From contig JAVVEH010000033.1 of NCBI GenBank assembly GCA_032251435.1, positions 1 to 48,121 of the forward strand: a stretch of 48,121 bases of DNA, in the 5' to 3' direction. Within the stretch, counting starts at the first letter, position 1. The number at the start of each line of letters is the position of its first letter. The position numbers were made by a program, and so were the translations under genes. Source of the DNA: JAVVEH01 sp032251435. GTDB taxonomy: Bacteria; Verrucomicrobiota; Lentisphaeria; Oligosphaerales; MVZH01. The notes below the pieces were generated by a model. It had not been told where the DNA came from. It made no database searches and saw only the letters and a program-made list of their open reading frames with translations. Positions 16,859-25,626 of the stretch are shown piece by piece.

Positions 16859-18787
16859 TCATTGAATCGGGGTCAGTTTAAACGCTTTGATGCTCACGCC
16901 GCGGTTCGGGGCTTTGCAAGTGAACATCAGCGTGTTTCTGCCTTCTTTCAGATCGATGTTGACCGGCGCCGTCTCCTGCCACATGCCCAGTGAGAAAGGC
17001 AAGTTCAGATCAATCAGCGTGCGCCTGTTCAGCCTGATCAGGGAGGTTTGCTCCCGGGCGACCGTGGCCACGCGCGCGGTGAGTGTGTATGTTCCGGCTT
17101 TGGGAGCGTCAATCTCATACTTGAGCAGTTCCGGGCGCTTGCCCAGCCGCGCGTAATGCGCTTGCGTCTCGTCTTTCAGGTTTTTCATGAAGATGATCCG
17201 GCCTGTGTTGTCCGCGGGCTTGACACATGCGGCGACTGGGATGGTGATGACACCGTTCGAGTCAGTGACAATCGTGCGATCCTTCTCGGGGATGTCGATC
17301 ATCGGATTCTCCTCCATGTCACTGGGCGCCTCATCGGTTTCGCCGAGGCGCACTTTCGCCTCCTCCTCACTGAGGGCCGCGAGTTCCTCCTGAAGAGCTG
17401 ACGCTTCCGCATCCGCGACGACGGCCATTTTCTTATAGAAACCAAGCGCGTTCCACAGCCCGCCCCCCTTGCCATAATAGCGGATGCTCACATCTTCCTC
17501 CCCGAGAGCGTCACCGACCCACTGCGCCCGCAATACCTTCCAAAATTCGTCTGGAAACTCCCGGGCCTGTGACTCCAGCAGGAAATCCAGCCCCCCCCAG
17601 GGGCCACACCAGTTATGCGCCCACCAGGCGCCGAAACAGACCACCCAGCCATCCGGGGTCCAGTGATTCATCGCCGCGTGGCCGGTCTGCGTCGAACGGC
17701 GCGCCGGAATGCCGAAGGCGCGGGCGGCGGTGCGCCCATAGAACGCGCGCGGTCCGCATTTGCCGCCCCCGGCGACGATCTGCTGGACTTTCGATGTGCC
17801 CTCGTCCGGCCGCCAGTCGGGGCTACAGTACGGCACGTCAGTCTTGACGATTCCGACATAGCGCCACTTGTAGTCCGGGTTGGTGATGTGATCGGGGCGG
17901 TAAGTGCGCATCATTTCGCGCGTCCAGGCCAGCTCATCGTTGGTGTAGGGATCGCTGGTGACAAAGCGGTATTCCCAGGCATTCATGTCCTTGAAGGCGG
18001 GGTCCAGTTCACCATTCAGAAATGCGGTTTCATAATGCAGATAGCGCGCGACCTGCCCGTCCGGCGCGCTGTTGTCGGCGTAGACGGCTCCATACACGCC
18101 GCCTTTTTCTTTGCCTTTTAGCCATGGCTGCTGCAACGCGGTCCCCAGAGCGAGACGTTGAAAGACGCCGTCCGTTTCCCGGGCGCGTTCGCTGGCCGCC
18201 AAAATCGCCGTGTAGGTCTGCATCGCCTCCCCCCATTCGCCGCCGTTGGCGCCGCCGGCCAGGAGCATCCGCTTCATGAGAGGCTCGTCACTGAGGAGCT
18301 TCTCGACCAAGGCTTTCTCCGCGTCCCCCTGCTGGGCGAACTCCGCCAAACCGCGCGGAGTCGCATGTGAGAGGATCGCGATACGCGTCAGCCGCCCGTC
18401 GAGCTTGTCACTGCCCAAAAAACCATCCATATCAGCGATAATGTCCCGGGCGGCGGCCAAAACATCCGCTTCGGCTTGTTGTTTGAGTTCATTGTATGTC
18501 GTCATGGTCGCCGCGGCGCTGCCCTCGGCGGGGGATTCAAGCCCCGCAAGCCTGTCCCGCGCCGACAAAAAAGCGGTTTTCTTGCCGGTGTCAATGGTCG
18601 GAACAGCCGCCACGATCTCGCTCTTCAGCGTTGTGAGCATCTCTTCGTACCGGGCTTGAAGTTTTTTTCCTTCCGGCGTCAACTCGGGAACCGTGTCATC
18701 GCCGGCGGCGAAAGCCTGGCGAGTGAAATCCGCGCAACACAGAATAATGAGGCCTGTCAGACAACATAGGTTTCGTCTTTTCGTCAT
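16859..18787 (-). CDS. Exported transglutaminase-fold protein with C-terminal beta domain
   Basis: The product is about 642 residues. A signal peptide (basic start, hydrophobic core, cut near QAFA-AGDD) is followed by a helical region (30-200). A transglutaminase-like core has Cys344 in GGKCGPRAFYGRTAARAFGIPARR, His370 in TGHAAMNHW and Asp379 in TPDGW, matching the Cys-His-Asp triad. A C-terminal beta-rich domain (about 540-642) resembles a carbohydrate- or protein-binding module. Such enzymes crosslink or cut peptide bonds; which applies here is unknown. AGGAG eight bases before the ATG at 18787 fixes the start, which is 14 bases after the preceding gene. MoxR/VWA loci in other bacteria are often paired with transglutaminases. 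Confidence 0.82.
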   Translation of the reverse strand: MTKRRNLCCLTGLIILCCADFTRQAFAAGDDTVPELTPEGKKLQARYEEMLTTLKSEIVAAVPTIDTGKKTAFLSARDRLAGLESPAEGSAAATMTTYNELKQQAEADVLAAARDIIADMDGFLGSDKLDGRLTRIAILSHATPRGLAEFAQQGDAEKALVEKLLSDEPLMKRMLLAGGANGGEWGEAMQTYTAILAASERARETDGVFQRLALGTALQQPWLKGKEKGGVYGAVYADNSAPDGQVARYLHYETAFLNGELDPAFKDMNAWEYRFVTSDPYTNDELAWTREMMRTYRPDHITNPDYKWRYVGIVKTDVPYCSPDWRPDEGTSKVQQIVAGGGKCGPRAFYGRTAARAFGIPARRSTQTGHAAMNHWTPDGWVVCFGAWWAHNWCGPWGGLDFLLESQAREFPDEFWKVLRAQWVGDALGEEDVSIRYYGKGGGLWNALGFYKKMAVVADAEASALQEELAALSEEEAKVRLGETDEAPSDMEENPMIDIPEKDRTIVTDSNGVITIPVAACVKPADNTGRIIFMKNLKDETQAHYARLGKRPELLKYEIDAPKAGTYTLTARVATVAREQTSLIRLNRRTLIDLNLPFSLGMWQETAPVNIDLKEGRNTLMFTCKAPNRGVSIKAFKLTPIQ

Positions 18788-18801
18788 TGTATGATCTCCT
18801 G

Positions 18802-21537
18802 TCAATGGGGTAATCCGAACGAGGTCAGTTTTTCATGAAACGCGCCATAAATACTGGGATAATCCGGTTCGAGCGGTTGTCGGGCGAGGTTTTCCCACTC
18901 AGCCGCTTCTTCTCCGCGTCCGAGTTTTTCCAGTATCATCGCTTTTGTTTTCCACAGATCCGCGATGGTGTCGCAGGGTTTCTTGAGGATGACGGCATCG
19001 GCGTCCTTCCGCCAATCTTCGAGGTTTTTGCTTCGCCGCCCCCGAAAATGCCGGAGTTTGTGAGCGTCGATCGCTTTGTCGATGGCCTCCAGCGCGGCGG
19101 GCCAGTCCATTAAGCCCATATACGCCACGGCCTGCCCATGGTATCGGGGCGCCAGCCAGCCGTATCGGTCGGGAAGAGCCAGGGGAAACGGTCCTGAAAA
19201 CAACTGGGACGCCTCTTTAAAATCACCTTTTTCGAGAGCTTTGTAGGCATACTCCACATCACAGACCTCGACATTCGCTTTCATCGCCAGAAGATAGGCA
19301 AACGGGAAACCGAATTCGGTTTTATAGGGCAATCCGGATCCCCTCCAGGCGATCGTGCCATTACGCCGGATGACGAAAACATTTGGCAGGCGATCCGCAG
19401 AAAGGATTCCCAGTTGCCGAACCATGGGATTCCCGAGACCTCCCGGAACCAGCGCCGCCTGACAGGTCCAGCCATTCTTTTTCATCAGGGATCCAACCCG
19501 GCCGGCGTCATCGCACAGAAAGGCGGCAATCACGTCAATTCCCTTGTTCACATGCTGACCCGCGAGATCGTGCGCATATTTCATGACTTGGCGGATAGGG
19601 TCATTCGTCGTGGGTTTTCCGTTCCGGTCCAGGACGACCGGGAAATCCGCCTCCGGGTCGGCGGGCGGCTCGACAAACAGCAAATAGGTCAAGCGGTCAT
19701 TGTTTTCTTCAGGCAGGCTGAGTGTGGCGCCATCAAGGCTCTTGAGTTGAATACTGGGCAATCGATCCGTCATGGGTTCATAGCCGTGGGCGACAATATA
19801 CCCGCGCGTCCCTCTTTCCCGGCGGTTGTGGTTGGGGGTCAGGATCCGGAAGCGGTGATGCCGGTCGCGGAGAAACGCGGCAAACGCGTAAAATTCAGGA
19901 TTTTCGCCATGCTTTTCCAGGAACAGATTGCGATAGGTCTCATGCAGGTCCCGCGACCGGGCGTCCAGAGCGAGAATTGAAGCGGCGGCAAGGGCCGATG
20001 GGGGCGCCGTGTCTCCGCCGCAATCCTTCAGAAAGGCGGTCACCACCGACTCCCTGTCAGCCTCGGTGTCACTGTCCCGAATAGCGGCTTTTGCCAGGCA
20101 GAATCGGGGAATCACCTCCGCCTCCGGAGGAAGGTCGGTCGCCAGCGCCAGTCTGGCCTCCTCGACGGCGCGATTCAGAGCCCCGGGGTCAAAATCCATG
20201 CTCCATATACCCAGTCGCGCGATCATTCTGTGATTGCGGAGCACCCAGAGATGTTCCGCCTCTGGATTGGCTTCAATCGCCTCAGCGCATAACTTCTCCG
20301 CTTTCCGGTAGTTTTCCAACGCCTCCTCACGAGTCAGCCGGTAGCGGAAAGGCGCCAAAGGGAAGCAGCCCTGAATGGCTTCAAGCCATTCTTTGGAAAC
20401 CGGCCGTTCAATGGTCAACGCATGGACCATAAAATCACCGATGAACAGAGACTGAAGCTGGGCCATGTAGCGGGGCTCGGAAATTCGGCCCTCATCGATG
20501 GCGGGCAAGCGGCCGTGGACAATTTCCGGGCGGATAACCGCCATGCCGTATTCATTGACCAGGACGGCCGTCGGATCCCCTTGGGCGTAGGTGCGGTATG
20601 CCTGGTGCTGGCGGCCGCCAGGTAATTTTATCACTGTCCAGTCCAGTCCATGTTCACGAAGAATCGACTCGCCCCCGTCCGGAAGTTCATCCAGATTGAA
20701 ACTGAAAACATCCAATAATCCGGGATACCGGGCCAGTTCCTCCTTCCACGTGTCGAGACAGGTGTCAAAACCGGGTTTATTTTTCGACCAGAAGACCATC
20801 AGACAGAGGTGCCCCGCTGTGTCCATGGGAAATTTAAGAGCCCTGCCATCGGTGAGTGCAAACTCGCCGGCAAAGGTCACATCCAGACGGCCGATCTTAA
20901 GAAACTTCCGCCGGAAATCGATCACCTCGGAGTCATCAGAGAATCCTTCGTCCAGCGCGTCATAGATGGCGTCCTCCAGCTCCGGAGCTTCCAGCTTTTG
21001 AACAATCAGAGCCCCCATGAGCAGGCTTTTGGCTTCGCCGGGTGTGCCGCGATAGCGGTCCATCAGTTTTCCCAACGCCTCCGCGCGCTCCTCCAGCGTG
21101 GCATTGTCTTCGGACAGCTCTTTTTCCGACAGCATGAGGTCTGCTTCCAAGCGCAGATCCGCATAGTCATCAGGCGCCTGGGCAAGTTGGCCGGAAAGAT
21201 CAAAAAAAACGGTCCGGTTCCGTTCAGTATTCTCTATCGCCAGCAACCGTTTCTGGCTCTGAAACATAAGATTCAGCAACACGTAGCGGTTTGACGCGTC
21301 CGGTGAGGCCTGTAGGAGGGCTTGCCCGTCGCGCACGATATTTTTCAACTTCCGCCGTCTGGCGACAGATGACGTGTTTTCCCCGACAGCCGCGGCGAAA
21401 TCTTCCCGCAGAGCGGTGATGTCGATTTCGGGAACCGGCGCATGGGGTGTGGCGGCAGGCTGGGCGACAGCCGTGGCAAGCACTGCCAGCAACAGGCCGG
21501 CATACGCGATGATTGACAGTTGTCGTTTCGTTGTCAT
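18802..21537 (-). CDS. Large exported protein with two thioredoxin-like domains lacking CxxC
   Basis: The product is about 911 residues with a signal peptide (IIAYAGLLLAVLATAVAQ). After a helical region come a TlpA/thioredoxin-like domain at about 215-340, a long helical TPR-like middle, a second thioredoxin-like domain at about 590-740, and a helical tail (750-911) with TPR-like character (AVAYMGLMDWPAALEAIDKAI). In both domains the place of the WCxxC motif is occupied by other residues (FWSKNKPGFDTC, FVEPPADPEADF), so disulfide chemistry is unlikely. Binding or scaffolding is more plausible. It is a paralogue of the gene immediately upstream (same domain order, many matching segments). The open frame continues upstream of 21537, but the signal peptide decides the start. 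Confidence 0.82.
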   Translation of the reverse strand: MTTKRQLSIIAYAGLLLAVLATAVAQPAATPHAPVPEIDITALREDFAAAVGENTSSVARRRKLKNIVRDGQALLQASPDASNRYVLLNLMFQSQKRLLAIENTERNRTVFFDLSGQLAQAPDDYADLRLEADLMLSEKELSEDNATLEERAEALGKLMDRYRGTPGEAKSLLMGALIVQKLEAPELEDAIYDALDEGFSDDSEVIDFRRKFLKIGRLDVTFAGEFALTDGRALKFPMDTAGHLCLMVFWSKNKPGFDTCLDTWKEELARYPGLLDVFSFNLDELPDGGESILREHGLDWTVIKLPGGRQHQAYRTYAQGDPTAVLVNEYGMAVIRPEIVHGRLPAIDEGRISEPRYMAQLQSLFIGDFMVHALTIERPVSKEWLEAIQGCFPLAPFRYRLTREEALENYRKAEKLCAEAIEANPEAEHLWVLRNHRMIARLGIWSMDFDPGALNRAVEEARLALATDLPPEAEVIPRFCLAKAAIRDSDTEADRESVVTAFLKDCGGDTAPPSALAAASILALDARSRDLHETYRNLFLEKHGENPEFYAFAAFLRDRHHRFRILTPNHNRRERGTRGYIVAHGYEPMTDRLPSIQLKSLDGATLSLPEENNDRLTYLLFVEPPADPEADFPVVLDRNGKPTTNDPIRQVMKYAHDLAGQHVNKGIDVIAAFLCDDAGRVGSLMKKNGWTCQAALVPGGLGNPMVRQLGILSADRLPNVFVIRRNGTIAWRGSGLPYKTEFGFPFAYLLAMKANVEVCDVEYAYKALEKGDFKEASQLFSGPFPLALPDRYGWLAPRYHGQAVAYMGLMDWPAALEAIDKAIDAHKLRHFRGRRSKNLEDWRKDADAVILKKPCDTIADLWKTKAMILEKLGRGEEAAEWENLARQPLEPDYPSIYGAFHEKLTSFGLPH

Positions 21538-21662
21538 TGAATCTCTACCCGGCAATTGTCGGCAGCCTTCGACCGCCAAAGGCGACTGCCGATCGCAGTC
21601 GTTTTCAATACCTCGTCTCATGGGGCGCATGTGTTGGAAGATTTTTTTGGCCACGTTGCCTG

Positions 21663-24458
21663 TCACTTGCCTTCGATATTTTTTTCCAGTCCCAGCCGGA
21701 TCTGTTTCAGCCAATCGTAATAGACACCCAGGGGGACTCCCTGACGGGCCAGGCCAGGGGGCAATTTCGCATGCGGAATGGTTTCTTTTTCCGCCCGGTT
21801 TCGGGCAATTCCAGCTTCCCGTTGCCGGTCCATTTTTTCCAGAATCGTCGCCTTCGTCAGCAGCATCTCGACGATCCCATGACACTTGCACATGCTGCTG
21901 TTGAAATCCATTTCACGTTGCTGAATAGCCGCGTCGATCTGAGTCAGGGCCGCTTGCCAGTCACCCAGCCCCATATGCGCCAGAGCCAAGCCTTGCATGC
22001 GGTCGGCAGCCCAGTAGTCTCGGGAATGACTCGGTTGATAGGCTTCGAATTCTTTGATCGCCAAACTGAAATCACCTTTTTCCAAGGTCTCGAAGGCCGC
22101 GTCGGAGCGTACCTTTTCAATGTTGTTGCCAATGGCCGCGCCGATGGCATAGCCGGGGTGACTGCTAAATGCTTTGTACGTAAGCCCGGAGACCGACCAG
22201 GCAATCGTACCGTCCGGCCGAAGCAAAAATGCGTTGGGCACTTGATCGGCCGACAAAATTCCGAGCCGCCGCGCCAGTGGGTTGTCGAGCCCGTCTGGCA
22301 GCCATACGGGCTGACCGTCAACCGTGTCATTTCCGACGATGGACTTGACCGTGTCCATGGTGTCGGCGAGAAAAACCACGACCTCGGTCACTCCTTGATC
22401 CGTATATTGCTGAACAAACCCATTGACTTGGTTCAGCAACGCGTCCCGGAGGGTCTTCTCTTCAGGAGGTTCAACGAAGAGAATGCCCAGCATGTGTCCC
22501 TTTGTGTCATCGGGAATCCTGAGTGTTCCGCCGTCAAGCTTGACGAACTCCGCGGTGAGCAATCGGCGCTTCCCGTATTCGGGCTCGGCGAGTCCGGACA
22601 CCATGTGGCGAAAGGCATATTTTTGGGGGCGTCCATAGCCAAGGCCGCCGGGTGTCGCGTGAAAATTACGATACTGATGGTGCTTGTCGCGGAGAAACGC
22701 GGCCACCGGCCACAACGCGGGGCTGCCGGCGCCATCAAGGTCGAGAAGGCGCCCCCGATAGCTTTCGTAGGGTGTGCGCGCGCCGGCCTCAAGAGCGAGA
22801 ATGGCCACCGCGGCCAGGGCCGTCGGCGGCGCGCTGCCGCCACCGCTGTCTTCGAGAAAACGGGCCAGCAGTTTTTCAGGATCCACATCACCTTCCCGTA
22901 AGGCCGCCGTCGCCAGGCAGAACCGGGCGGCGACATCCGCGCCCGGAGGGGGCTTGGACGCCAATACGGTTTTCGCCTCGGTCACCGCCGCTTCCAGATG
23001 CTTTCCTTCGCCACTGAGATTCCACAATCCGAGCAGGGCGACAATCCGCCGGTTCCGCGCCAGCCAAAGGTCAGGCGCCCCCGCCTGGGCATCGATGGCG
23101 GCGGAACTGAGTGTCTCAGCTTCGCGGTAGTTTGCCAACGATTCTTCACGTGCGAGCCGGTAGCGTCGCGGCGGGGGCGTGAAACACGCCTGTATGCCAG
23201 CCAGTTTTTCATCAGGCGGCTGGACCGTCTGTCCGGTGTCGGCAACCAGAAAATCCCCGATGAAAAGATAGCGCAACTGCGCCAGGTAGCGTTCATCGTC
23301 AAGATACAGACCGATTCCGGGGCCGTCGCTGGCCGGGGTTGTTCCCCGCGCCGGGGTCGGTCCAGGCCAGGGAATCGGGTCGTCCCGCTGAATTAGAGTT
23401 TGCCCCTGCCCGTTGACCAGCATGGCGGCGCAATCCGCACCGGCATAAGCCTGACAGGCCGAGTTTTGCCGTCCCGCGGGAAGGATCACGGGCACAGCAG
23501 CCAAACCCAGGTCGCGGAGAATGCCGGCGCCGGCATCGGGCAGTTCGTCAACATTGAAGCTGAAGATCTCAAATCGTCCGGGAAAGCGCTCCTGCTGAGT
23601 CTTCACGTTTTCCAGAAAGGCTTCGAAACCATCAGCGTCTTTCGACCAGAACATCACCAGGTATTGGTGTCCCATACGATCATAGGGAAAGACAACCGAA
23701 GCGCCGTCCACCGTCTGGTATGTTCCGCTGAAGACGGCTTCAATGCTGCTGACATTCGACTGTTTGCGTCGAAATTCGATGACCTTGTGATCGCCGGCGA
23801 AGCGTTCGGTCATTGTCTTGCGGATCTCCTCTTCGAGGTCGAAATCGAGCAGTTTGACCGCAATCAGCGAGCCGATCATCAGGCTTTTCCATTCGGCGGG
23901 CGTGCCGCGGTATGTCGCCAGCATATCCCTCAGCGCCATGATCCTTTCCGCCACGGTCGCCTCAGCTTCCGCCAGCGTTTTCTCTGACAGCAGCATATCG
24001 GCTTCAAACCGAATCTCGGCATACGCATCCGGGGCTTGCCGCAGTTTTTCACAGGTTTCGAAGATGGCCGCCCGGTTCTCCGCCGTGGCCTCCAGGCTGA
24101 GCAGCCGTTTCAAGCCCTGGAATTGAACCGCCATAATGTCAAACCGGTTGGGAGCGTTTGGGGATGTCTTTAGGAGGGCCTCCGCCGTGCGGATGACGGA
24201 CTTGCACGCCCGCCGGGCCTCAACGGAGGATGTCGCCTTCATTCCTTGGTCCAGCTCCGCCCGCAGCCCGGTTATGTCGGTTTCGGGTATGGGCTGGGAC
24301 GCTGTCTGCCCCCCCACGACAGGGCATGCGGACAAGAGCAGAAAGGCCAGAACACATACGGACAGCAACGTCAATTTATCGATTGCATCCGGTGGCCGGC
24401 GACAGCTTCCGGGGGCTTTCGATGACTTGCCCCATATTGGGCATGTGCCACGGGTCAT
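21663..24458 (-). CDS. Large probable lipoprotein, paralogue with two CxxC-less thioredoxin-like domains
   Basis: The product is about 931 residues. The N-terminus has a hydrophobic stretch ending in LLLSAC, which fits a lipobox, so it is probably a membrane-anchored lipoprotein. Domain order matches its downstream neighbour: helical region, thioredoxin-like domain (about 235-360, MFWSKDADGFEAF in place of WCxxC), helical middle with TPR-like repeats, second thioredoxin-like domain (about 636-756), and a TPR-like tail (LALAHMGLGDWQAALTQIDAAI). The ATG at 24458 has AGAGG upstream and lies only 4 bases after the stop of the toroid gene, so the two are coupled. A tandem duplication best explains the pair. 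Function is unknown. Confidence 0.82.
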   Translation of the reverse strand: MTRGTCPIWGKSSKAPGSCRRPPDAIDKLTLLSVCVLAFLLLSACPVVGGQTASQPIPETDITGLRAELDQGMKATSSVEARRACKSVIRTAEALLKTSPNAPNRFDIMAVQFQGLKRLLSLEATAENRAAIFETCEKLRQAPDAYAEIRFEADMLLSEKTLAEAEATVAERIMALRDMLATYRGTPAEWKSLMIGSLIAVKLLDFDLEEEIRKTMTERFAGDHKVIEFRRKQSNVSSIEAVFSGTYQTVDGASVVFPYDRMGHQYLVMFWSKDADGFEAFLENVKTQQERFPGRFEIFSFNVDELPDAGAGILRDLGLAAVPVILPAGRQNSACQAYAGADCAAMLVNGQGQTLIQRDDPIPWPGPTPARGTTPASDGPGIGLYLDDERYLAQLRYLFIGDFLVADTGQTVQPPDEKLAGIQACFTPPPRRYRLAREESLANYREAETLSSAAIDAQAGAPDLWLARNRRIVALLGLWNLSGEGKHLEAAVTEAKTVLASKPPPGADVAARFCLATAALREGDVDPEKLLARFLEDSGGGSAPPTALAAVAILALEAGARTPYESYRGRLLDLDGAGSPALWPVAAFLRDKHHQYRNFHATPGGLGYGRPQKYAFRHMVSGLAEPEYGKRRLLTAEFVKLDGGTLRIPDDTKGHMLGILFVEPPEEKTLRDALLNQVNGFVQQYTDQGVTEVVVFLADTMDTVKSIVGNDTVDGQPVWLPDGLDNPLARRLGILSADQVPNAFLLRPDGTIAWSVSGLTYKAFSSHPGYAIGAAIGNNIEKVRSDAAFETLEKGDFSLAIKEFEAYQPSHSRDYWAADRMQGLALAHMGLGDWQAALTQIDAAIQQREMDFNSSMCKCHGIVEMLLTKATILEKMDRQREAGIARNRAEKETIPHAKLPPGLARQGVPLGVYYDWLKQIRLGLEKNIEGK

Positions 24459-24462
24459 TTCC

Positions 24463-25626
24463 TCACCTCTGATAAATCGGAATATATCGATGCGGGGTCG
24501 CCAGAATGATAATCGCCATTGGGGTCTCATAACTGACCGCCTTCTGGCCGCTTTTGTTCTTGGCGCCGCCCCAGGCGCCGTTGTCGCCCTGCCGGCGGAT
24601 TAAGGCGTCGCGGATCAGGGGATACCATTCGGCATAGTAGTCATCGCCGGCTTGCACCATGGCCTGGATGGCGTAGTAATGACCATAATAGTAATGTCCA
24701 AAATTGTTGTCGATGATGCCCGGTGACCGTTCCTTGAGAAACCGGAGGGCCGACATGACCATTTCAGATCCGCGCGCGCCGGCAAGCTGGGCGGCGTAAG
24801 CCCCGCCGCCCGTGCAGGCGATCGAATCGTTTTTCTGCACCCCGGTGGGGACATAGTTGAAGCCACCGGTTTTCTGGCTGGTGGCCGATTCAAAGTAGGT
24901 GACCACCTTGGCGATTGTCTCGTTGGGCACCACGATGCCCGCCTGGCGGGCGGAGGCCAAAGCCACAAAAACCATCACTGTGACCGAGGTGTCCTGACCG
25001 GCGTCCGAACTTGGTTGATAGCGCCAGCCGCCGCCTTCATTCTGTGAACGAAGAATAACCTCGACCGCCGCCTCAACCGCTTTCTGGATGACATCATCCT
25101 CCTCTTTATCCCGGGTCATTCCCCACATCTCGGTCAGCGCCAGCGTCGCCAGCCCATGCTCGTACATCGTCGACCCCATGTATCCGTCAGGGCTTTCTTT
25201 GGCGACCTTGAGCAACCAGTTTTTGGCCCGATTCAAGGCGGCGCCATTCGGTCCGGAACCGGGAAACTCGGCCCTGGACATGAATGCCATCAACGACAAA
25301 GATGTGATGGCGACCCCCCGGGCGCCTTCATCGTTGGCGGCCCATGAACCATCGGGTCTCTGCGTCTCCAGCAGGTGTTTGAGACCTCTGTCAATGGCCG
25401 CCGACGCCTTCGCGGTCAGCTCCGGCGCGTCGTTCCGCTGGGCATGACAAACACCCAAACACCCAAAGACCCAAACACCCAAAGACATTCGAAGCGCCCA
25501 AGCCCCAAGGAATGACGAAACTCCACGCCTAGTCACCGGCGGGTTATCGGCGGCAACCGGCCGCGATCGACGGCAACCGCCGACAATCGACTTGGGCATG
25601 AAGTGTTTGATCATTGATCGTTTCAT
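24463..25626 (-). CDS. Alpha/alpha-toroid protein (prenyltransferase / squalene-cyclase-like repeats), exported
   Basis: The 387-residue protein contains several repeats of the prenyltransferase/squalene oxidase type. Examples are LKHLLETQRPDGSWAANDEG, LRSQNEGGGWRYQPSS and RRQGDNGAWGGAKNKSG, separated by hydrophobic helices such as YYGHYYAIQAMVQAG. I see no DxDD cyclase motif, so it probably uses the toroid for binding, as in complement- or macroglobulin-like folds. A hydrophobic stretch (about residues 45-62) followed by CHAQ suggests a signal peptide after an unusually long N-terminus. Its ATG overlaps the DUF4175 stop by ATGA. Part of the signal peptide is encoded by 8-bp tandem repeats, so slippage could shift the frame. 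Confidence 0.85.
   Translation of the reverse strand: MKRSMIKHFMPKSIVGGCRRSRPVAADNPPVTRRGVSSFLGAWALRMSLGVWVFGCLGVCHAQRNDAPELTAKASAAIDRGLKHLLETQRPDGSWAANDEGARGVAITSLSLMAFMSRAEFPGSGPNGAALNRAKNWLLKVAKESPDGYMGSTMYEHGLATLALTEMWGMTRDKEEDDVIQKAVEAAVEVILRSQNEGGGWRYQPSSDAGQDTSVTVMVFVALASARQAGIVVPNETIAKVVTYFESATSQKTGGFNYVPTGVQKNDSIACTGGGAYAAQLAGARGSEMVMSALRFLKERSPGIIDNNFGHYYYGHYYAIQAMVQAGDDYYAEWYPLIRDALIRRQGDNGAWGGAKNKSGQKAVSYETPMAIIILATPHRYIPIYQR
25451..25482. repeat. Octamer tandem repeat inside a signal-peptide coding region
   Basis: Four consecutive 8-base units read ACACCCAA, ACACCCAA, AGACCCAA, ACACCCAA on the plus strand, with partial units on both sides. They encode the LGVWVFGCLGV hydrophobic segment of the toroid protein. 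Eight is not a multiple of three, so gain or loss of a unit would shift the reading frame. Confidence 0.85.

Noticed and set aside
21513..22901. 462-codon open frame on the plus strand
   Set aside because: It lies antisense to the lipoprotein-like thioredoxin-fold gene, has no recognisable domain or ribosome site, and is explained by high G+C codon bias.
24463..25626. Functional squalene-hopene or terpene cyclase
   Set aside because: The repeats match the fold, but no DxDD or DxD motif is visible and the protein appears exported; toroid fold only.
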